64,000 nt of DNA from Aureimonas glaciei. Lineage in GTDB: Bacteria > Pseudomonadota > Alphaproteobacteria > Rhizobiales > Rhizobiaceae. The stretch lies in NCBI RefSeq assembly GCF_014643375.1, contig NZ_BMJJ01000004.1, positions 382,167 through 446,166 on the forward strand, read 5' to 3'. Of this stretch, positions 1-8,849 are shown one piece after another; the first letter of the stretch is position 1, and every line of letters starts with the position of its first letter. The notes below the pieces were generated by a model. It was not told the DNA's origin. It searched no databases and saw nothing but the letters and a program-made list of their open reading frames with translations. The position numbers and the translations under genes were made by a program.

Positions 1-60
1 GAGCGGGAGCAGATGCGCGGCCCGGCGCGCCAGCCGGCGGAAAACCGGGCCGCCGCCTGA
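1..60 (+). CDS. possible C-terminal tail of a gene entering from the left edge
   Basis: Frame 1 is open from the window edge and ends in TGA at 58-60, giving 19 residues rich in Arg, Ala, Gly and Pro. It abuts the convergent NAD kinase stop. The piece is too short to assign to a family and could be a chance open frame in GC-rich DNA. Confidence 0.25.
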   Translation, partial: EREQMRGPARQPAENRAAA

Positions 61-834
61 TCAGTAGCGGAACTGCTCGGCGAGGATTCTTTCGTCCCAC
101 GAATGATCCTGGTCGAAGAGGACGAGGCTGCGCGCCGTCCGCGATTCGTGGATCGACACCTTGAGGACCGACTTGACCTCGGTGTGGTCCGCCACGGCGT
201 TCACCGGGCGCTTTTCCGGCTCCAGCGTCTCGATCACAACGGTCCGCTGATTGGGGATGAGCGCGCCGCGCCAGCGCCGGGGGCGGAAGGCGCTGACCGG
301 CGTCAAAGCGAGCAGCGGCGCGTCCATCGGAATGATCGGGCCCTGGGCCGAGAGATTGTAGGCGGTCGAGCCGGTCGGCGTCGCCACCATCACGCCGTCG
401 CAGATCAGCTCCTCCATCCGGACCTTGCCGTCGATCAGGATTCTCAGGCGCGCCGCCTGGTAGGATTGGCGGAAGATCGAGACCTCGTTGATGGCCAGCG
501 CCCTGTGCTCCTCGCCATCGCTGTCGGTGGCGATCATCTCGAGCGGGCGGATCTCGTTCTCCACGGCCGCGGCCAGCCGCGCGTGCAGGTCCGTCTCGCG
601 GAACTCGTTCATCAGGAAGCCGATCGTGCCCTGGTTCATGCCGTAGATCGGGATGCCGGTGCCCATGAAACGGTGCAGCGTCTGCAGCATGAAGCCGTCG
701 CCGCCGAGCGCGACGACCACGTCGGCCCGGTCGGGCGGGTGATTACCGTAGAGCGCCACCAGCCGGGCGGCGGCACTGCGCGCCATGGGCGTATCGCCGG
801 CGAGAAAGCAGATGGAGTCGGCGGCACGCGGCAT
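61..834 (-). CDS. nadK: NAD kinase
   Basis: ATP-dependent NAD kinase that makes NADP from NAD in the cytoplasm. The 257-residue protein is normal length for the short bacterial/alphaproteobacterial form. The diagnostic GGDGFML motif, which holds the catalytic Asp, is near residue 44. The NEVSIF segment and the glycine-rich [20 protein letters not shown] segment that binds the second nucleotide follow in the expected order. The ATG at 834 has AAGGAA upstream. It lies 129 bp after the 2-hydroxyacid dehydrogenase on the same strand, so it may be transcribed alone or by readthrough. Nothing is odd about it. Confidence 0.95.
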   Translation of the reverse strand: MPRAADSICFLAGDTPMARSAAARLVALYGNHPPDRADVVVALGGDGFMLQTLHRFMGTGIPIYGMNQGTIGFLMNEFRETDLHARLAAAVENEIRPLEMIATDSDGEEHRALAINEVSIFRQSYQAARLRILIDGKVRMEELICDGVMVATPTGSTAYNLSAQGPIIPMDAPLLALTPVSAFRPRRWRGALIPNQRTVVIETLEPEKRPVNAVADHTEVKSVLKVSIHESRTARSLVLFDQDHSWDERILAEQFRY

Positions 835-963
835 GGGGTCGTTCCTTCACGCAGCCGAGGCCGCCATCGCGCGCAACTTAGTGGCTGGGACCGGAAACGA
901 ACAGCACCGTTCGGCATCAGTGTCGCGCCGTCGGGCCTGTCGCGGAATCCGCGGCCCCGGCGC

Positions 964-1905
964 TCAGGCGACGGGGCTGACGAGCGGATCGCCGCGCATG
1001 TGGGCGCGAAGATTGGCGACCACCGTCGCGCCCATGGCGGCGCGGGTCTTGTGCGTGGCGCTGCCCTGGTGCGGCGACAGAACGACGTTGGGAAGCGCCC
1101 GCAGGGCCGCCGGCACCTCGGGCTCGTTCGCGAAGACGTCGAGGGCGGCGCCGCCCAGCGCACCCGAAGTGAGCAGCTCGATCATCGCCGGCTCGTCGAC
1201 GAGCGAGCCGCGCGCCATGTTGACCAGCGTTCCCTCCGGCCCGAGCGCTTGCATCACCGCGCGGCTGACGATGCCGCTCGTCGAGGCCGAGCCGGGCGCG
1301 ATGACGACCAGCCAGTCGACGTCCCGCGCCATCTCAGCGAGGTCGGCGTAGTAGGGGAAGGGTTCGTGCTCCTGGCGGTGGCGGCCGTGATAGACGACCT
1401 GCATCTTGAATACCTGCAGCCGCCGGGCGATCTCCTTGCCGATCCGGCCGAGCCCGAGAATGCCGACCGTGCGGCCGGTGAGCTCCGGCGTCAGCGGGAA
1501 GTTGGCGCTGGGCCAGAGCCCGTCGCGGACATAGCGGTCGGCCTGCGGGATGCGGTGGCAGGCGGCGAGCATCAGCGCCAGCGTCATCTCCGCTACGCAG
1601 TCGTTGAGGACATCGGGCGTATTGGTGACGCGGATGCCGTGGCGCCGGGCGGCGGCGACGTCGACGGCATCGTAGCCGACGCCGAAGGAGGCAATCAGCT
1701 CGAGCTTCGGCAGTGCCTCCATGATGTCGGCCGAGCAGCCGTGGTGTCCGCTGGTCGCCACCAGCGTCACGCGATCGGCGATGCTGGCGAGAAGCGCCGG
1801 CTTGTCCGCTGCCTCCCAGTAGCGGTGGACGATGACGTCCTTTTCGATCTCGGCGGCGGCCGCGGCCGCCAGCGGCCCGACCATCAGGAGTTCGCGGCGA
1901 TCCAT
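964..1905 (-). CDS. D-isomer-specific 2-hydroxyacid dehydrogenase
   Basis: NAD(P)H-dependent reductase/dehydrogenase of 2-keto and 2-hydroxy acids, of the glyoxylate/hydroxypyruvate reductase kind, 313 residues. The Rossmann motif GILGLGRIGKEIARR is near residue 149. The catalytic Arg is in NMARGSLVDE, the Glu in FANEPEVP and the His in LSPHQGSAT. The start has GAGG eight bases upstream. It is the last gene of the run tctC-tctB-tctA-dehydrogenase (70 bp after tctA), so its substrate is plausibly the hydroxyacid or keto acid imported by that transporter. The exact substrate cannot be read from sequence. Confidence 0.88.
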   Translation of the reverse strand: MDRRELLMVGPLAAAAAAEIEKDVIVHRYWEAADKPALLASIADRVTLVATSGHHGCSADIMEALPKLELIASFGVGYDAVDVAAARRHGIRVTNTPDVLNDCVAEMTLALMLAACHRIPQADRYVRDGLWPSANFPLTPELTGRTVGILGLGRIGKEIARRLQVFKMQVVYHGRHRQEHEPFPYYADLAEMARDVDWLVVIAPGSASTSGIVSRAVMQALGPEGTLVNMARGSLVDEPAMIELLTSGALGGAALDVFANEPEVPAALRALPNVVLSPHQGSATHKTRAAMGATVVANLRAHMRGDPLVSPVA

Positions 1906-1975
1906 GGCATTGTCCTCAAGTGTTCTGGGTGGCCGGTGCGCGGCCGCCGGGGCCGCGGGGCCGCGACGGCGCGCG

Positions 1976-3472
1976 TCAGGCGGAGATCCGGCCGCTGCGG
2001 CGGCGCAGGAAGGCGAGCAGCAAGGGCGTGCACCAGATCAGGATGGTGAAGATGCCGAGGCCCGCGGCGATCGGCCGTTCGAAGAAGGCGAGGAAGCTGC
2101 CGTCCGCCTTGATCATCGAGGTGATGAAGTTCTGCTCCAGCATGGGACCAAGAACGAGGCCGAGGATCGCCGGGGCGATCGGAATGTCGTTCTCCTCCAT
2201 CAGGAAGCCGATGACACCGAAGACCAGCAACAGGATGACGCCGAAGATCGAGTTGTTGATCGAGAACGAGCCGACGATGCAGAACATCAGGATGATCGGC
2301 ATCAGGACGCGGGTGGGGATCGACAGGATCGTTCCGGCCGCCTTGATCGCCACCCAGCCGAGCGGCAGCATGATGATGTTGGCGAGGAAGAAGACGATGA
2401 AGATGGCGTAGATCAACTCCGGCGAGTTGATGAAGACCATCGGCCCGGGATTGATGCCCTTGATGTAGAGAACGCCGATGACGATGGCGGTGATCGAGTC
2501 GCCGGGAATGCCGAAGACGAGGGCGGGAATCCAGGCGCCGCTGACGGCGCCGTTGTTGGCCGCGCCGGACTCGACCAGTCCCTCGACATGGCCGGTGCCG
2601 AACTTTTCCTTCTCCTTGGAGAAGCGCTTGGAGATCGCATAGGAGATCCAGGCGGCGATGTCGGCGCCGGCGCCGGGGAGGGCGCCGATGGCGGTGCCGA
2701 TGGCGCTGCCGCGAATGATCTGGACGGGATAGCGGCGGATGTTGATCCACTGGCTGCGGAAGATGCCGCCCTTGACGTCCTTGGCGATGGGCGGACGGTC
2801 CTCGCGCCGGACCATGGCGCGAAACACTTCCGAGATCGCGAACAGGCCGATCATCGCTGAAATGAATTCCACGCCACTCAGGAGATTGATGTTGCCGAAG
2901 GTGTAGCGCGGCTCGCCGGCCGGATTGTCGATGCCGACGGTGGCGGCGAACAGGCCGATGACCAGCGCGATGAGACCGCGGGGCACGGAGCCCGGGGAAA
3001 TGAAGATGGCGCAGGAAAGCCCGAGGACGACCAGCCAAAAATACTCGAAGGACGAGAATTTCAGCGCGACTTCGGCCAGCGCTGGAGAGGCGGTGACGAG
3101 GATGATGGTGCCGAAGATGCCGCCGATGGCGGAGAAGACCAGCGAGGCGCCGAGCGCCTCCTCCGACCGGCCGCTGCGCGTCATGCGGTAGGCGTCCTCG
3201 ACATAGGCGGCGCTGGCGGGGGTGCCCGGCATGCGCAGGAGCGCGCCAGGAATGTCGCCGGCGAAGATCGCCATGGCGGTCGCCGTGACGATCGCGGCGA
3301 TGGCCGGCACCGGCTCCATGAAGAAGGTGATCGGTACCAGGAGCGCCGTCGCCATGGTGGCGGTCAGGCCCGGAATCGCCCCGACGAACATGCCGAAACA
3401 GGCCGAGCCGAAAATGACGAGGAGAACGTAGGGCTGGAAGACCAGCCCGAAAGCGTCGGCGAGAATGGACAT
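1976..3472 (-). CDS. tctA: tripartite tricarboxylate transporter, large permease TctA
   Basis: Large membrane subunit of a TTT-family secondary importer, driven by an ion gradient and fed by a periplasmic TctC-type receptor. The 498-residue length is typical. The N-terminal GAIPGLTATMATALLVP motif is the TctA signature, and a second GALPGAGADIAAW copy sits near residue 265, reflecting the internal duplication of the family. About a dozen hydrophobic segments span the length. It starts 6 bp after tctB and is followed by a 2-hydroxyacid dehydrogenase, which points to an organic-acid uptake and oxidation operon. Confidence 0.95.
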   Translation of the reverse strand: MSILADAFGLVFQPYVLLVIFGSACFGMFVGAIPGLTATMATALLVPITFFMEPVPAIAAIVTATAMAIFAGDIPGALLRMPGTPASAAYVEDAYRMTRSGRSEEALGASLVFSAIGGIFGTIILVTASPALAEVALKFSSFEYFWLVVLGLSCAIFISPGSVPRGLIALVIGLFAATVGIDNPAGEPRYTFGNINLLSGVEFISAMIGLFAISEVFRAMVRREDRPPIAKDVKGGIFRSQWINIRRYPVQIIRGSAIGTAIGALPGAGADIAAWISYAISKRFSKEKEKFGTGHVEGLVESGAANNGAVSGAWIPALVFGIPGDSITAIVIGVLYIKGINPGPMVFINSPELIYAIFIVFFLANIIMLPLGWVAIKAAGTILSIPTRVLMPIILMFCIVGSFSINNSIFGVILLLVFGVIGFLMEENDIPIAPAILGLVLGPMLEQNFITSMIKADGSFLAFFERPIAAGLGIFTILIWCTPLLLAFLRRRSGRISA

Positions 3473-3478
3473 GAACGC

Positions 3479-3961
3479 CTACCAGAGAAAGCCGAGAAAG
3501 GCGTTGCGGGGGAGCGGGACGAGCAGCAGGCGGCCGAAGGCCTGCTGGATGACGACCGCGGCGAGGAGCGAGACGAGGATCGCCGTGACCGGCTTCACCC
3601 GCAGCGTCAGCATCAGGGCCAGCATGACGCCAAAGGCCATGGGAACGAAGCCGACGGCGTTCGAGAACAGGATGTAGACGAGGATCAGGAGGATCGCCGT
3701 CGCCAGGCCGCCGAGCGAGGCGGGCGAGCGCGTCCAGTTGTCCAGCGCGATACCGGGCCTGGTCATGCCGACGGCGAGGCTCCGCCCGATCATGAACAGG
3801 CCGAGGCCGAGGCTGAGGAAGGCGATCGTCTTCGGCATCGTCTCGGCGCCGTAGGCTTGACCCGGGATCGGCGAGAACTGCAGCGCTGACAGGTAGATCG
3901 CGATGCCCGCCAGGAAGACGAGAATCCCGAGGGCCAGGTCGTTGAGTTTCATGGCGGACAC
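3479..3961 (-). CDS. tctB: tripartite tricarboxylate transporter, small permease TctB
   Basis: Small four-helix membrane subunit that pairs with TctA. It has 160 residues, with hydrophobic segments at about 10-30, 44-60, 83-105 and 120-145. Sequence conservation in this family is low, so the assignment rests mainly on size, topology and position between tctC and tctA. It is separated from tctC by 83 bp that contain a strong hairpin, so its expression relative to tctC may be reduced. Confidence 0.85.
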   Translation of the reverse strand: MSAMKLNDLALGILVFLAGIAIYLSALQFSPIPGQAYGAETMPKTIAFLSLGLGLFMIGRSLAVGMTRPGIALDNWTRSPASLGGLATAILLILVYILFSNAVGFVPMAFGVMLALMLTLRVKPVTAILVSLLAAVVIQQAFGRLLLVPLPRNAFLGFLW

Positions 3962-3977
3962 TCTTTGAAGGGGAGAG

Positions 3978-4009
3978 GCATCCGCGCCGGACAGAGCCGG
4001 CGCGGATGC
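3978..4009 (-). promoter_or_regulatory. hairpin between tctC and tctB
   Basis: Perfect 13-bp inverted repeat: arm GCATCCGCGCCGG at 3978-3990, six-base loop, complementary arm at 3997-4009. It lies just after the tctC stop and before the tctB start on the transcribed strand, with no T-run. It therefore looks like an mRNA-stabilising or attenuating intercistronic element rather than a full terminator. Confidence 0.7.
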
Positions 4010-4044
4010 TGGGGCGAACCGCCTGACGGCGGACGCGCGTTCCC

Positions 4045-5025
4045 TTACTTCTTCGCCAGACCGGCCTTGGTCATGACTTCGCCGAGGCTGACATCATCGT
4101 CGGCGACGATCTTCGTCGCTTCCTCGCCGCGGGCCCAGCGCATGCCGAAGCCGCGCTCCTTCATGAACTTCTGGTATTCCGGGCTGTTGTAGGCCTTCTC
4201 GATCGCATCGCCGAGCTTCTGCTCGACGTCGTCGGGGAGCCCCTTCGGGCCGACGATGCTGCGCCAGACGGCCCAGTTGAAGTCGGTGCCGACGGCTTCC
4301 TTCAGGGTCGGCGCATCCGGGAAGAGTTCCTGGCGCTCGGCCGACATCGAGGCCAGCGGCAGGACGCGCTTGGCGTCGATCATTGCGCGGCCTTCGGCCA
4401 GCGAGGAGGGCACGATGTCGACGCCGCCGGCGACCATGTCGGTGATGCCGGGCGCGGCGCCCTGGCTCGGCACCCAGGTGACCTGGTCAGCCGGCAGGCC
4501 CTCGGCCAGCATCCAGCCGGCGAGGCCGAGATGCCAGATGCCGCCCTGGCCGGTGCCCGAGCCCTTGAAGGTGCCCTTCGGCTCGCTCTTGATCGCCGCC
4601 AGCAGGTCCTTGGCGGTCTGGTACTTCGAATCGGCCGAGACCATGACGCCGCCCGGATCGGAATTGACCACGGCGAGGACGTCGAAATCCTTGTAGGTCA
4701 GCTCGGTCAGGCCCTGCCAGTGCATCATGTCGATCTCGATCGTCATGATGCCGATGGTGTAGCCGTCGGGTTCCGACGTGGCGATGGCGCTGTGGCCGAC
4801 GACGCCCGAACCGCCGGTGCGGTTGACGACGTTGACTGGCTGGCCGAGTTCCTGCTGCAGAAGCGAGGCGAAGACGCGGCCCACCGCATCGGTACCGCCG
4901 CCGGCGCCCCAGGGGACGATCATGGTGATCGGCCGATCGGGAAAAGTCGTTTGCGCATGGGCGCTGCCGAGCAGGGTGGTGCTCAGGAGGGTGGCGGTGA
5001 CCGCCATAACGGTGAATGTACGCAT
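4045..5025 (-). CDS. tctC: TctC/Bug-family periplasmic binding protein
   Basis: Extracytoplasmic receptor that captures a carboxylate and delivers it to TctAB. It has 326 residues with a Sec signal peptide (hydrophobic core about 5-22, cleavage after Ala-His-Ala). Next come the Bug-family landmarks: FPDRPITMIVPWGAGGGTD early in the mature protein, a VNRTGGSGVVGHSAIA ligand loop and TWVPSQGAAPGITDMVAGGVD in the middle. The gene starts the operon. The 377 bp upstream is non-coding and should hold its promoter. The ligand is unknown because Bug proteins bind very diverse carboxylates. Confidence 0.94.
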   Translation of the reverse strand: MRTFTVMAVTATLLSTTLLGSAHAQTTFPDRPITMIVPWGAGGGTDAVGRVFASLLQQELGQPVNVVNRTGGSGVVGHSAIATSEPDGYTIGIMTIEIDMMHWQGLTELTYKDFDVLAVVNSDPGGVMVSADSKYQTAKDLLAAIKSEPKGTFKGSGTGQGGIWHLGLAGWMLAEGLPADQVTWVPSQGAAPGITDMVAGGVDIVPSSLAEGRAMIDAKRVLPLASMSAERQELFPDAPTLKEAVGTDFNWAVWRSIVGPKGLPDDVEQKLGDAIEKAYNSPEYQKFMKERGFGMRWARGEEATKIVADDDVSLGEVMTKAGLAKK

Positions 5026-5402
5026 GGATCCTCCCAGATCGCTTCAATAGAGCCGGCCGCTATGGCCAGGGGTCCCGGCCGAACTCTTGCTGGTTCGTGC
5101 GCCGTGTTCGTCCGCGATGGCCGCGTCCGTTGGGCCCGACTATTGTGGCAGCGCTGCCAGCTGTCAACGCATCGACGACGGTTTCTTCAGCTTGGCATAC
5201 AGTGGACGCTTCTAGGCGGCGCGCGCCGGAGCTCATTCGAGCGTCGATCTCCACCCGCCCGCTGACCCATTCGCCGCGCGAAAGGGCGAAAGACGACGAG
5301 GGAGGCGAGGGGGCGAGGCAACGGCAGACAGGCGGGCTCACTGTCCTGGGATGCCGTGCCAGCGCGATTGCCGACTCGGCCGCTGCGGCTCGGCGGCCGC
5401 GC
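5026..5402. other. intergenic gap upstream of tctC
   Basis: No convincing gene on either strand. It must contain the promoter of the tct operon and the 3' end of the TAXI-TRAP transcript. An imperfect GC-rich palindrome around 5378-5402 (CGGCCGC arms) could end the TRAP transcript, but it lacks a T-run on the transcribed strand. Confidence 0.4.
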
Positions 5403-7541
5403 TCAGTCGCGGGCGGCGAGGGGGGACGGGGCCGCCGGCGTGGCGGCGGCCGACCGTCGCACGGCGAACAGATGCCAGGCGATGAAGGCGGCGCAGATCG
5501 CAAAGCCCAGCTCGTCCGTCACCGGCAGGGCCGCCACCAGCATGAAGGCGCCCGCGGCCGCGACGGCCCGCTCCCACCAACGCAGAGGCGCCAGGAGATA
5601 GCCGATGGCGGCGGCGCCCCACAGGCCGATGGCGAGGCACGCCTTGACGACGATATAGGCCACGGCCGGCCAGTAGCCGATCTCGGCGGCCAGCGGACCG
5701 CCGTCCTGCAGCATCAGCGCCGGGGTGTAGACCGCCATGAACGGCACGACGAAGCCGGCCGTGGCGACCTTGATCGCCTGGAAGGAGATTTTCAGGCCGG
5801 ACGTCTTGGCGATCGGTGCCGCCGCGAAACAGGCGAGGGCGACGGGCGGCGTCAGGTCGGCGAGGATGCCGAAGTAGAAGACGAACATGTGTCCGACGAT
5901 CAGCGGCACGCCGAGCGCGAGCAGCGCCGGGCCGGCGATGGAGGCGGTGATGATGTAGTTCGGGATGGTCGGGATGCCCATGCCGAGGATGAGGCAGGTC
6001 ACCATGGTCAGGACCAGCGACAGGAACAGCGAGGTGTCGCCGACCGAGACGATGAACTGGCCGAAAGTGGTGGCGACGCCGGTCAGCGTCATCGTGCCGA
6101 CGATGATGCCGACGATGGCGCAGGCGATGCCGACGGTCAGCGCCGTCTTAGCGCCTTCCGACAGGGCATCGCGGGTCAGCGCCAGGGTCGCGCGACCGCC
6201 GCGGAAGATGGCGCAGACGGCCACCAGGACGACGAGCGCGGCGACCACCGGCAGGATGCCGTATTGGAAGAAGGCCGCGGCGGCGAGGCCGAGCGCGATC
6301 CAGAAGACGTAGCGCAGAGCCTTCACCGGGATATGCGCCGACAGCGGCGAGCCGAGGATCAGGAGACCCGTCAGCGCCAGCGCGATCGTGCCGGCATAGA
6401 GCGGCGTGTAGCCGGTGAACAGCAGCCAGACGAGGACGCCGAGCGGCAGCAGCAGGTACCAGCCGCGCTTCAGGGCCGCGAGCGGCGAGGGCAGTTCGGC
6501 CTTGGACAGGCCGACGAGGTTCCGCTTGCCGGCTTCCAGATGCACCATCCAGAAGACCGAGCCAAAATACAGGAGCGCCGGGATCAGGGCGGCCTGGACG
6601 ACGGCGGCATAGGGCACGTCCAGCGTCTCGGCCATGATGAAGGCGACGGCGCCCATCACCGGCGGCATGATCTGCCCGCCCATCGAGGCCGTCGCCTCCA
6701 CACCGCCGGCAAAGGCGGCGCGATAGCCGAAACGCTTCATCAGGGGGATGGTAAACTGGCCGGTGGTCACGACATTGGCGACGCCGGAGCCCGAGATCGT
6801 GCCCATCAGTGCCGATGAGATCACCGCGACTTTCGCCGCGCCGCCCTTGGCGCTGCCGACGAGGCCGAGCGAGATGTCGGTGAAGAGCTGGATCATGCCG
6901 GCGCGTTCGAGGAAGGAGCCGAACAGGATGAACAGGAAGATGTAGCTCGACGAGACATAGATCGGCGTGCCGTAGATGCCCTCGGTGCCGAAGGCCATAT
7001 GGTCGATCACCTGGTCGAGCCCGTAGCCGCGGGTGACGAAGGGGGCGGGCAGGTATTCGCCGAATAGACAGTAGGCGAGGAAGAGGCCCGCGATGATCGG
7101 CAGCGCCGCGCCCATGATCCGCCAAGTGGCGATGAAGATGACGGCGAGGGCGACGATGCCGACGACCGTATCCTGCGGCAGCGGGCTGCCGGCGCGGAAG
7201 ATCAGCGCCTTGTACTCCCACCACTGATAGGCGGCGACCGCCGCCCCGATGAGGCCGAGCAGCCAGAACAGCGTGCGCACCGGCCGGCTCTCGTTCTTGA
7301 TGACGGCGACCAGCGGCAGGCCGAGCAGGCAGAGGAAGCCGACGTGGACAGCGCGCACGATCTGGCTCGGAAGGTCCCAGAGATGGGCGGCGGTGGCGAT
7401 CTGGAAGACGGAAAAGACGAAGGCGATCCAGAACAGCAGCCGGCCTTCCACTGTCGCGGGAAAACCGGAGGACAGGGGATCGTGCAGTTCGGTCTCGGTG
7501 TCGCGCATGGCGCCCGGGCGAGGCTCGGAAGAGACAGTCAT
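5403..7541 (-). CDS. TAXI-type TRAP transporter, fused 4TM/12TM permease
   Basis: Membrane component of a TRAP-TAXI importer in which the small (DctQ-like) and large (DctM-like) subunits are one protein, 712 residues with hydrophobic segments throughout. DctM-like landmarks include GSGVANVVTTGQFTIPLMKRFGYR near the middle and LTPPVALACFAAA near residue 585. I chose ATG 7541 over the upstream in-frame ATG at 7577 because an AGGAG lies eight bases before it. The cognate binding protein is immediately upstream. Many TAXI systems take up dicarboxylates or amino acids such as glutamate, but the substrate here cannot be told. Confidence 0.92.
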   Translation of the reverse strand: MTVSSEPRPGAMRDTETELHDPLSSGFPATVEGRLLFWIAFVFSVFQIATAAHLWDLPSQIVRAVHVGFLCLLGLPLVAVIKNESRPVRTLFWLLGLIGAAVAAYQWWEYKALIFRAGSPLPQDTVVGIVALAVIFIATWRIMGAALPIIAGLFLAYCLFGEYLPAPFVTRGYGLDQVIDHMAFGTEGIYGTPIYVSSSYIFLFILFGSFLERAGMIQLFTDISLGLVGSAKGGAAKVAVISSALMGTISGSGVANVVTTGQFTIPLMKRFGYRAAFAGGVEATASMGGQIMPPVMGAVAFIMAETLDVPYAAVVQAALIPALLYFGSVFWMVHLEAGKRNLVGLSKAELPSPLAALKRGWYLLLPLGVLVWLLFTGYTPLYAGTIALALTGLLILGSPLSAHIPVKALRYVFWIALGLAAAAFFQYGILPVVAALVVLVAVCAIFRGGRATLALTRDALSEGAKTALTVGIACAIVGIIVGTMTLTGVATTFGQFIVSVGDTSLFLSLVLTMVTCLILGMGIPTIPNYIITASIAGPALLALGVPLIVGHMFVFYFGILADLTPPVALACFAAAPIAKTSGLKISFQAIKVATAGFVVPFMAVYTPALMLQDGGPLAAEIGYWPAVAYIVVKACLAIGLWGAAAIGYLLAPLRWWERAVAAAGAFMLVAALPVTDELGFAICAAFIAWHLFAVRRSAAATPAAPSPLAARD

Positions 7542-7605
7542 CGGTTCGGCTCCTGGCCGCACGCCGGGGGCCGGCACGCATCACGGGCGGTGTCGCCCCT
7601 TGGCA

Positions 7606-7641
7606 GACCGCCGGCCTCGCCCCTGGGGAAAGCCGGCGGTC
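7606..7641 (-). promoter_or_regulatory. hairpin between TAXI binding protein and permease genes
   Basis: Perfect 10-bp stem (GACCGCCGGC at 7606-7615, complement at 7632-7641). The 16-base loop contains its own CCCC/GGGG mini-stem. It sits just downstream of the binding-protein stop (7668) and upstream of the permease start, with no T-run. Confidence 0.6.
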
Positions 7642-7667
7642 GGTCCGTTTTCAAGCTTGGTCGCGGC

Positions 7668-8627
7668 CTACAGCAGGCCGGCTTCCTTGTAGTAGCGCTC
7701 GGCGCCGGGATGCAGCGGCACGGGGAGGTTCTTGGCGGCGGTCTTCGGATCGATGGCCTTGGCCGCGTTATGGGCCGCCACCAGGGCTGGCAGGTTGTCG
7801 AACAGCTGCTTGGTCATCTGGTAGACGAGTTCCTCGTCGACTTCGCTCGAGGTCACCAGCATATTGGTGATGGCGATGGTCGGCACAGCTTCCATCTGGC
7901 CGTCATAGGTGCCGGCCGGAATTTCCGCGGCCTGGAACGGGGCGCCGAGCTTTTCCGGGATATCGGCCGGAACGGCGACGAAATTGATCGGCACGGAGGC
8001 GGCGAGATCCCGGATCGAGGCGACGCCGAGGCCGGCAGACTGCAGGGTGGCGTCGAGCTGGCGGTTCTTGATCAGCTCGACCGACTCGGCGAAGGGCAGG
8101 TATTCGGTCTTGCCGAGGTCGTCGTAGGTGATGTCGGCGGCGCCGAGGATGGCGCGGGCGTTGAGCTCGGTGCCGGAGGCCGGCGCGCCGACCGACAGGG
8201 CCTTACCCTTCAGCCCGGCGAGATCGGTGATCCCCGATTCCTTGGCGGCGACGATCTGGATGTAGTTCGGGTAGATCGCGGCGATGGCGCGCAGCGTCTC
8301 GACCGGGGCCGGGAAGCCGGCATCGTTGTCGCCTTCGACGGCGGCCTTCACAGAATCGCCGAGCGCGAAGCCGATTTCGCCACGGCCCTGCTGGATGAGC
8401 TTGATGTTCTCGACCGAGGCCTTGGTCGCCTGGACCTGCGTCTTCACGCCGGGAATGTTGTCGCTGTAGACCTTGGCGAGCGCCACGCCCAGCGGATAGT
8501 AGACGCCTGAGGTGCCGCCGGTCAGGACGTTGATGAACTGCTGCGCCGAGGCCTGTACCGGCGCCATGGCGGCGGCGGCGACGAGCGCTGCAGCGATGTT
8601 TGCGGCCGCAAACTTCTTGATGAACAT
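7668..8627 (-). CDS. TAXI family TRAP solute-binding protein
   Basis: Periplasmic receptor of the TRAP-TAXI importer encoded next to it. The 319 residues begin with a Sec signal peptide (MFIKKF start, hydrophobic core, AQA-like cleavage site). INVLTGGTSGVYYPLGVALAKV follows at the mature N-terminus, a classic TAXI-family opening. Later segments include QQGRGEIGFALGDS and GAPASGTELNARAIL. The start at 8627 is supported by GGGAGAA upstream; a longer in-frame reading to 8723 lacks a ribosome site and would bury the signal peptide. A hairpin separates it from the permease gene. Confidence 0.93.
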   Translation of the reverse strand: MFIKKFAAANIAAALVAAAAMAPVQASAQQFINVLTGGTSGVYYPLGVALAKVYSDNIPGVKTQVQATKASVENIKLIQQGRGEIGFALGDSVKAAVEGDNDAGFPAPVETLRAIAAIYPNYIQIVAAKESGITDLAGLKGKALSVGAPASGTELNARAILGAADITYDDLGKTEYLPFAESVELIKNRQLDATLQSAGLGVASIRDLAASVPINFVAVPADIPEKLGAPFQAAEIPAGTYDGQMEAVPTIAITNMLVTSSEVDEELVYQMTKQLFDNLPALVAAHNAAKAIDPKTAAKNLPVPLHPGAERYYKEAGLL

Positions 8628-8849
8628 CAGGTCTTCTCCCAGAGAATCGGTGGCCGGCTTCGGCGGGAAGCCGGCGGTTGAACCCGCCGCGTCATCCGGC
8701 GCGGACCGCATCACGACAGGCATGAGGCATGCCGGCCCTCCCGAGCCGACCCTTGCAGTGTGCGCGAAGCCTATGCGGCGGGCATTGTTTTTCCAAGTAG
8801 GAAGTGAGTCTCGCTATTCCGCCTAGCGATTTGGCGGCAGGATGGCCAG

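Noticed and set aside
5016-6818. A 600-codon plus-strand open frame opposite the TAXI permease
   Set aside because: Low-complexity charged sequence antisense to a clear membrane permease; not a gene.
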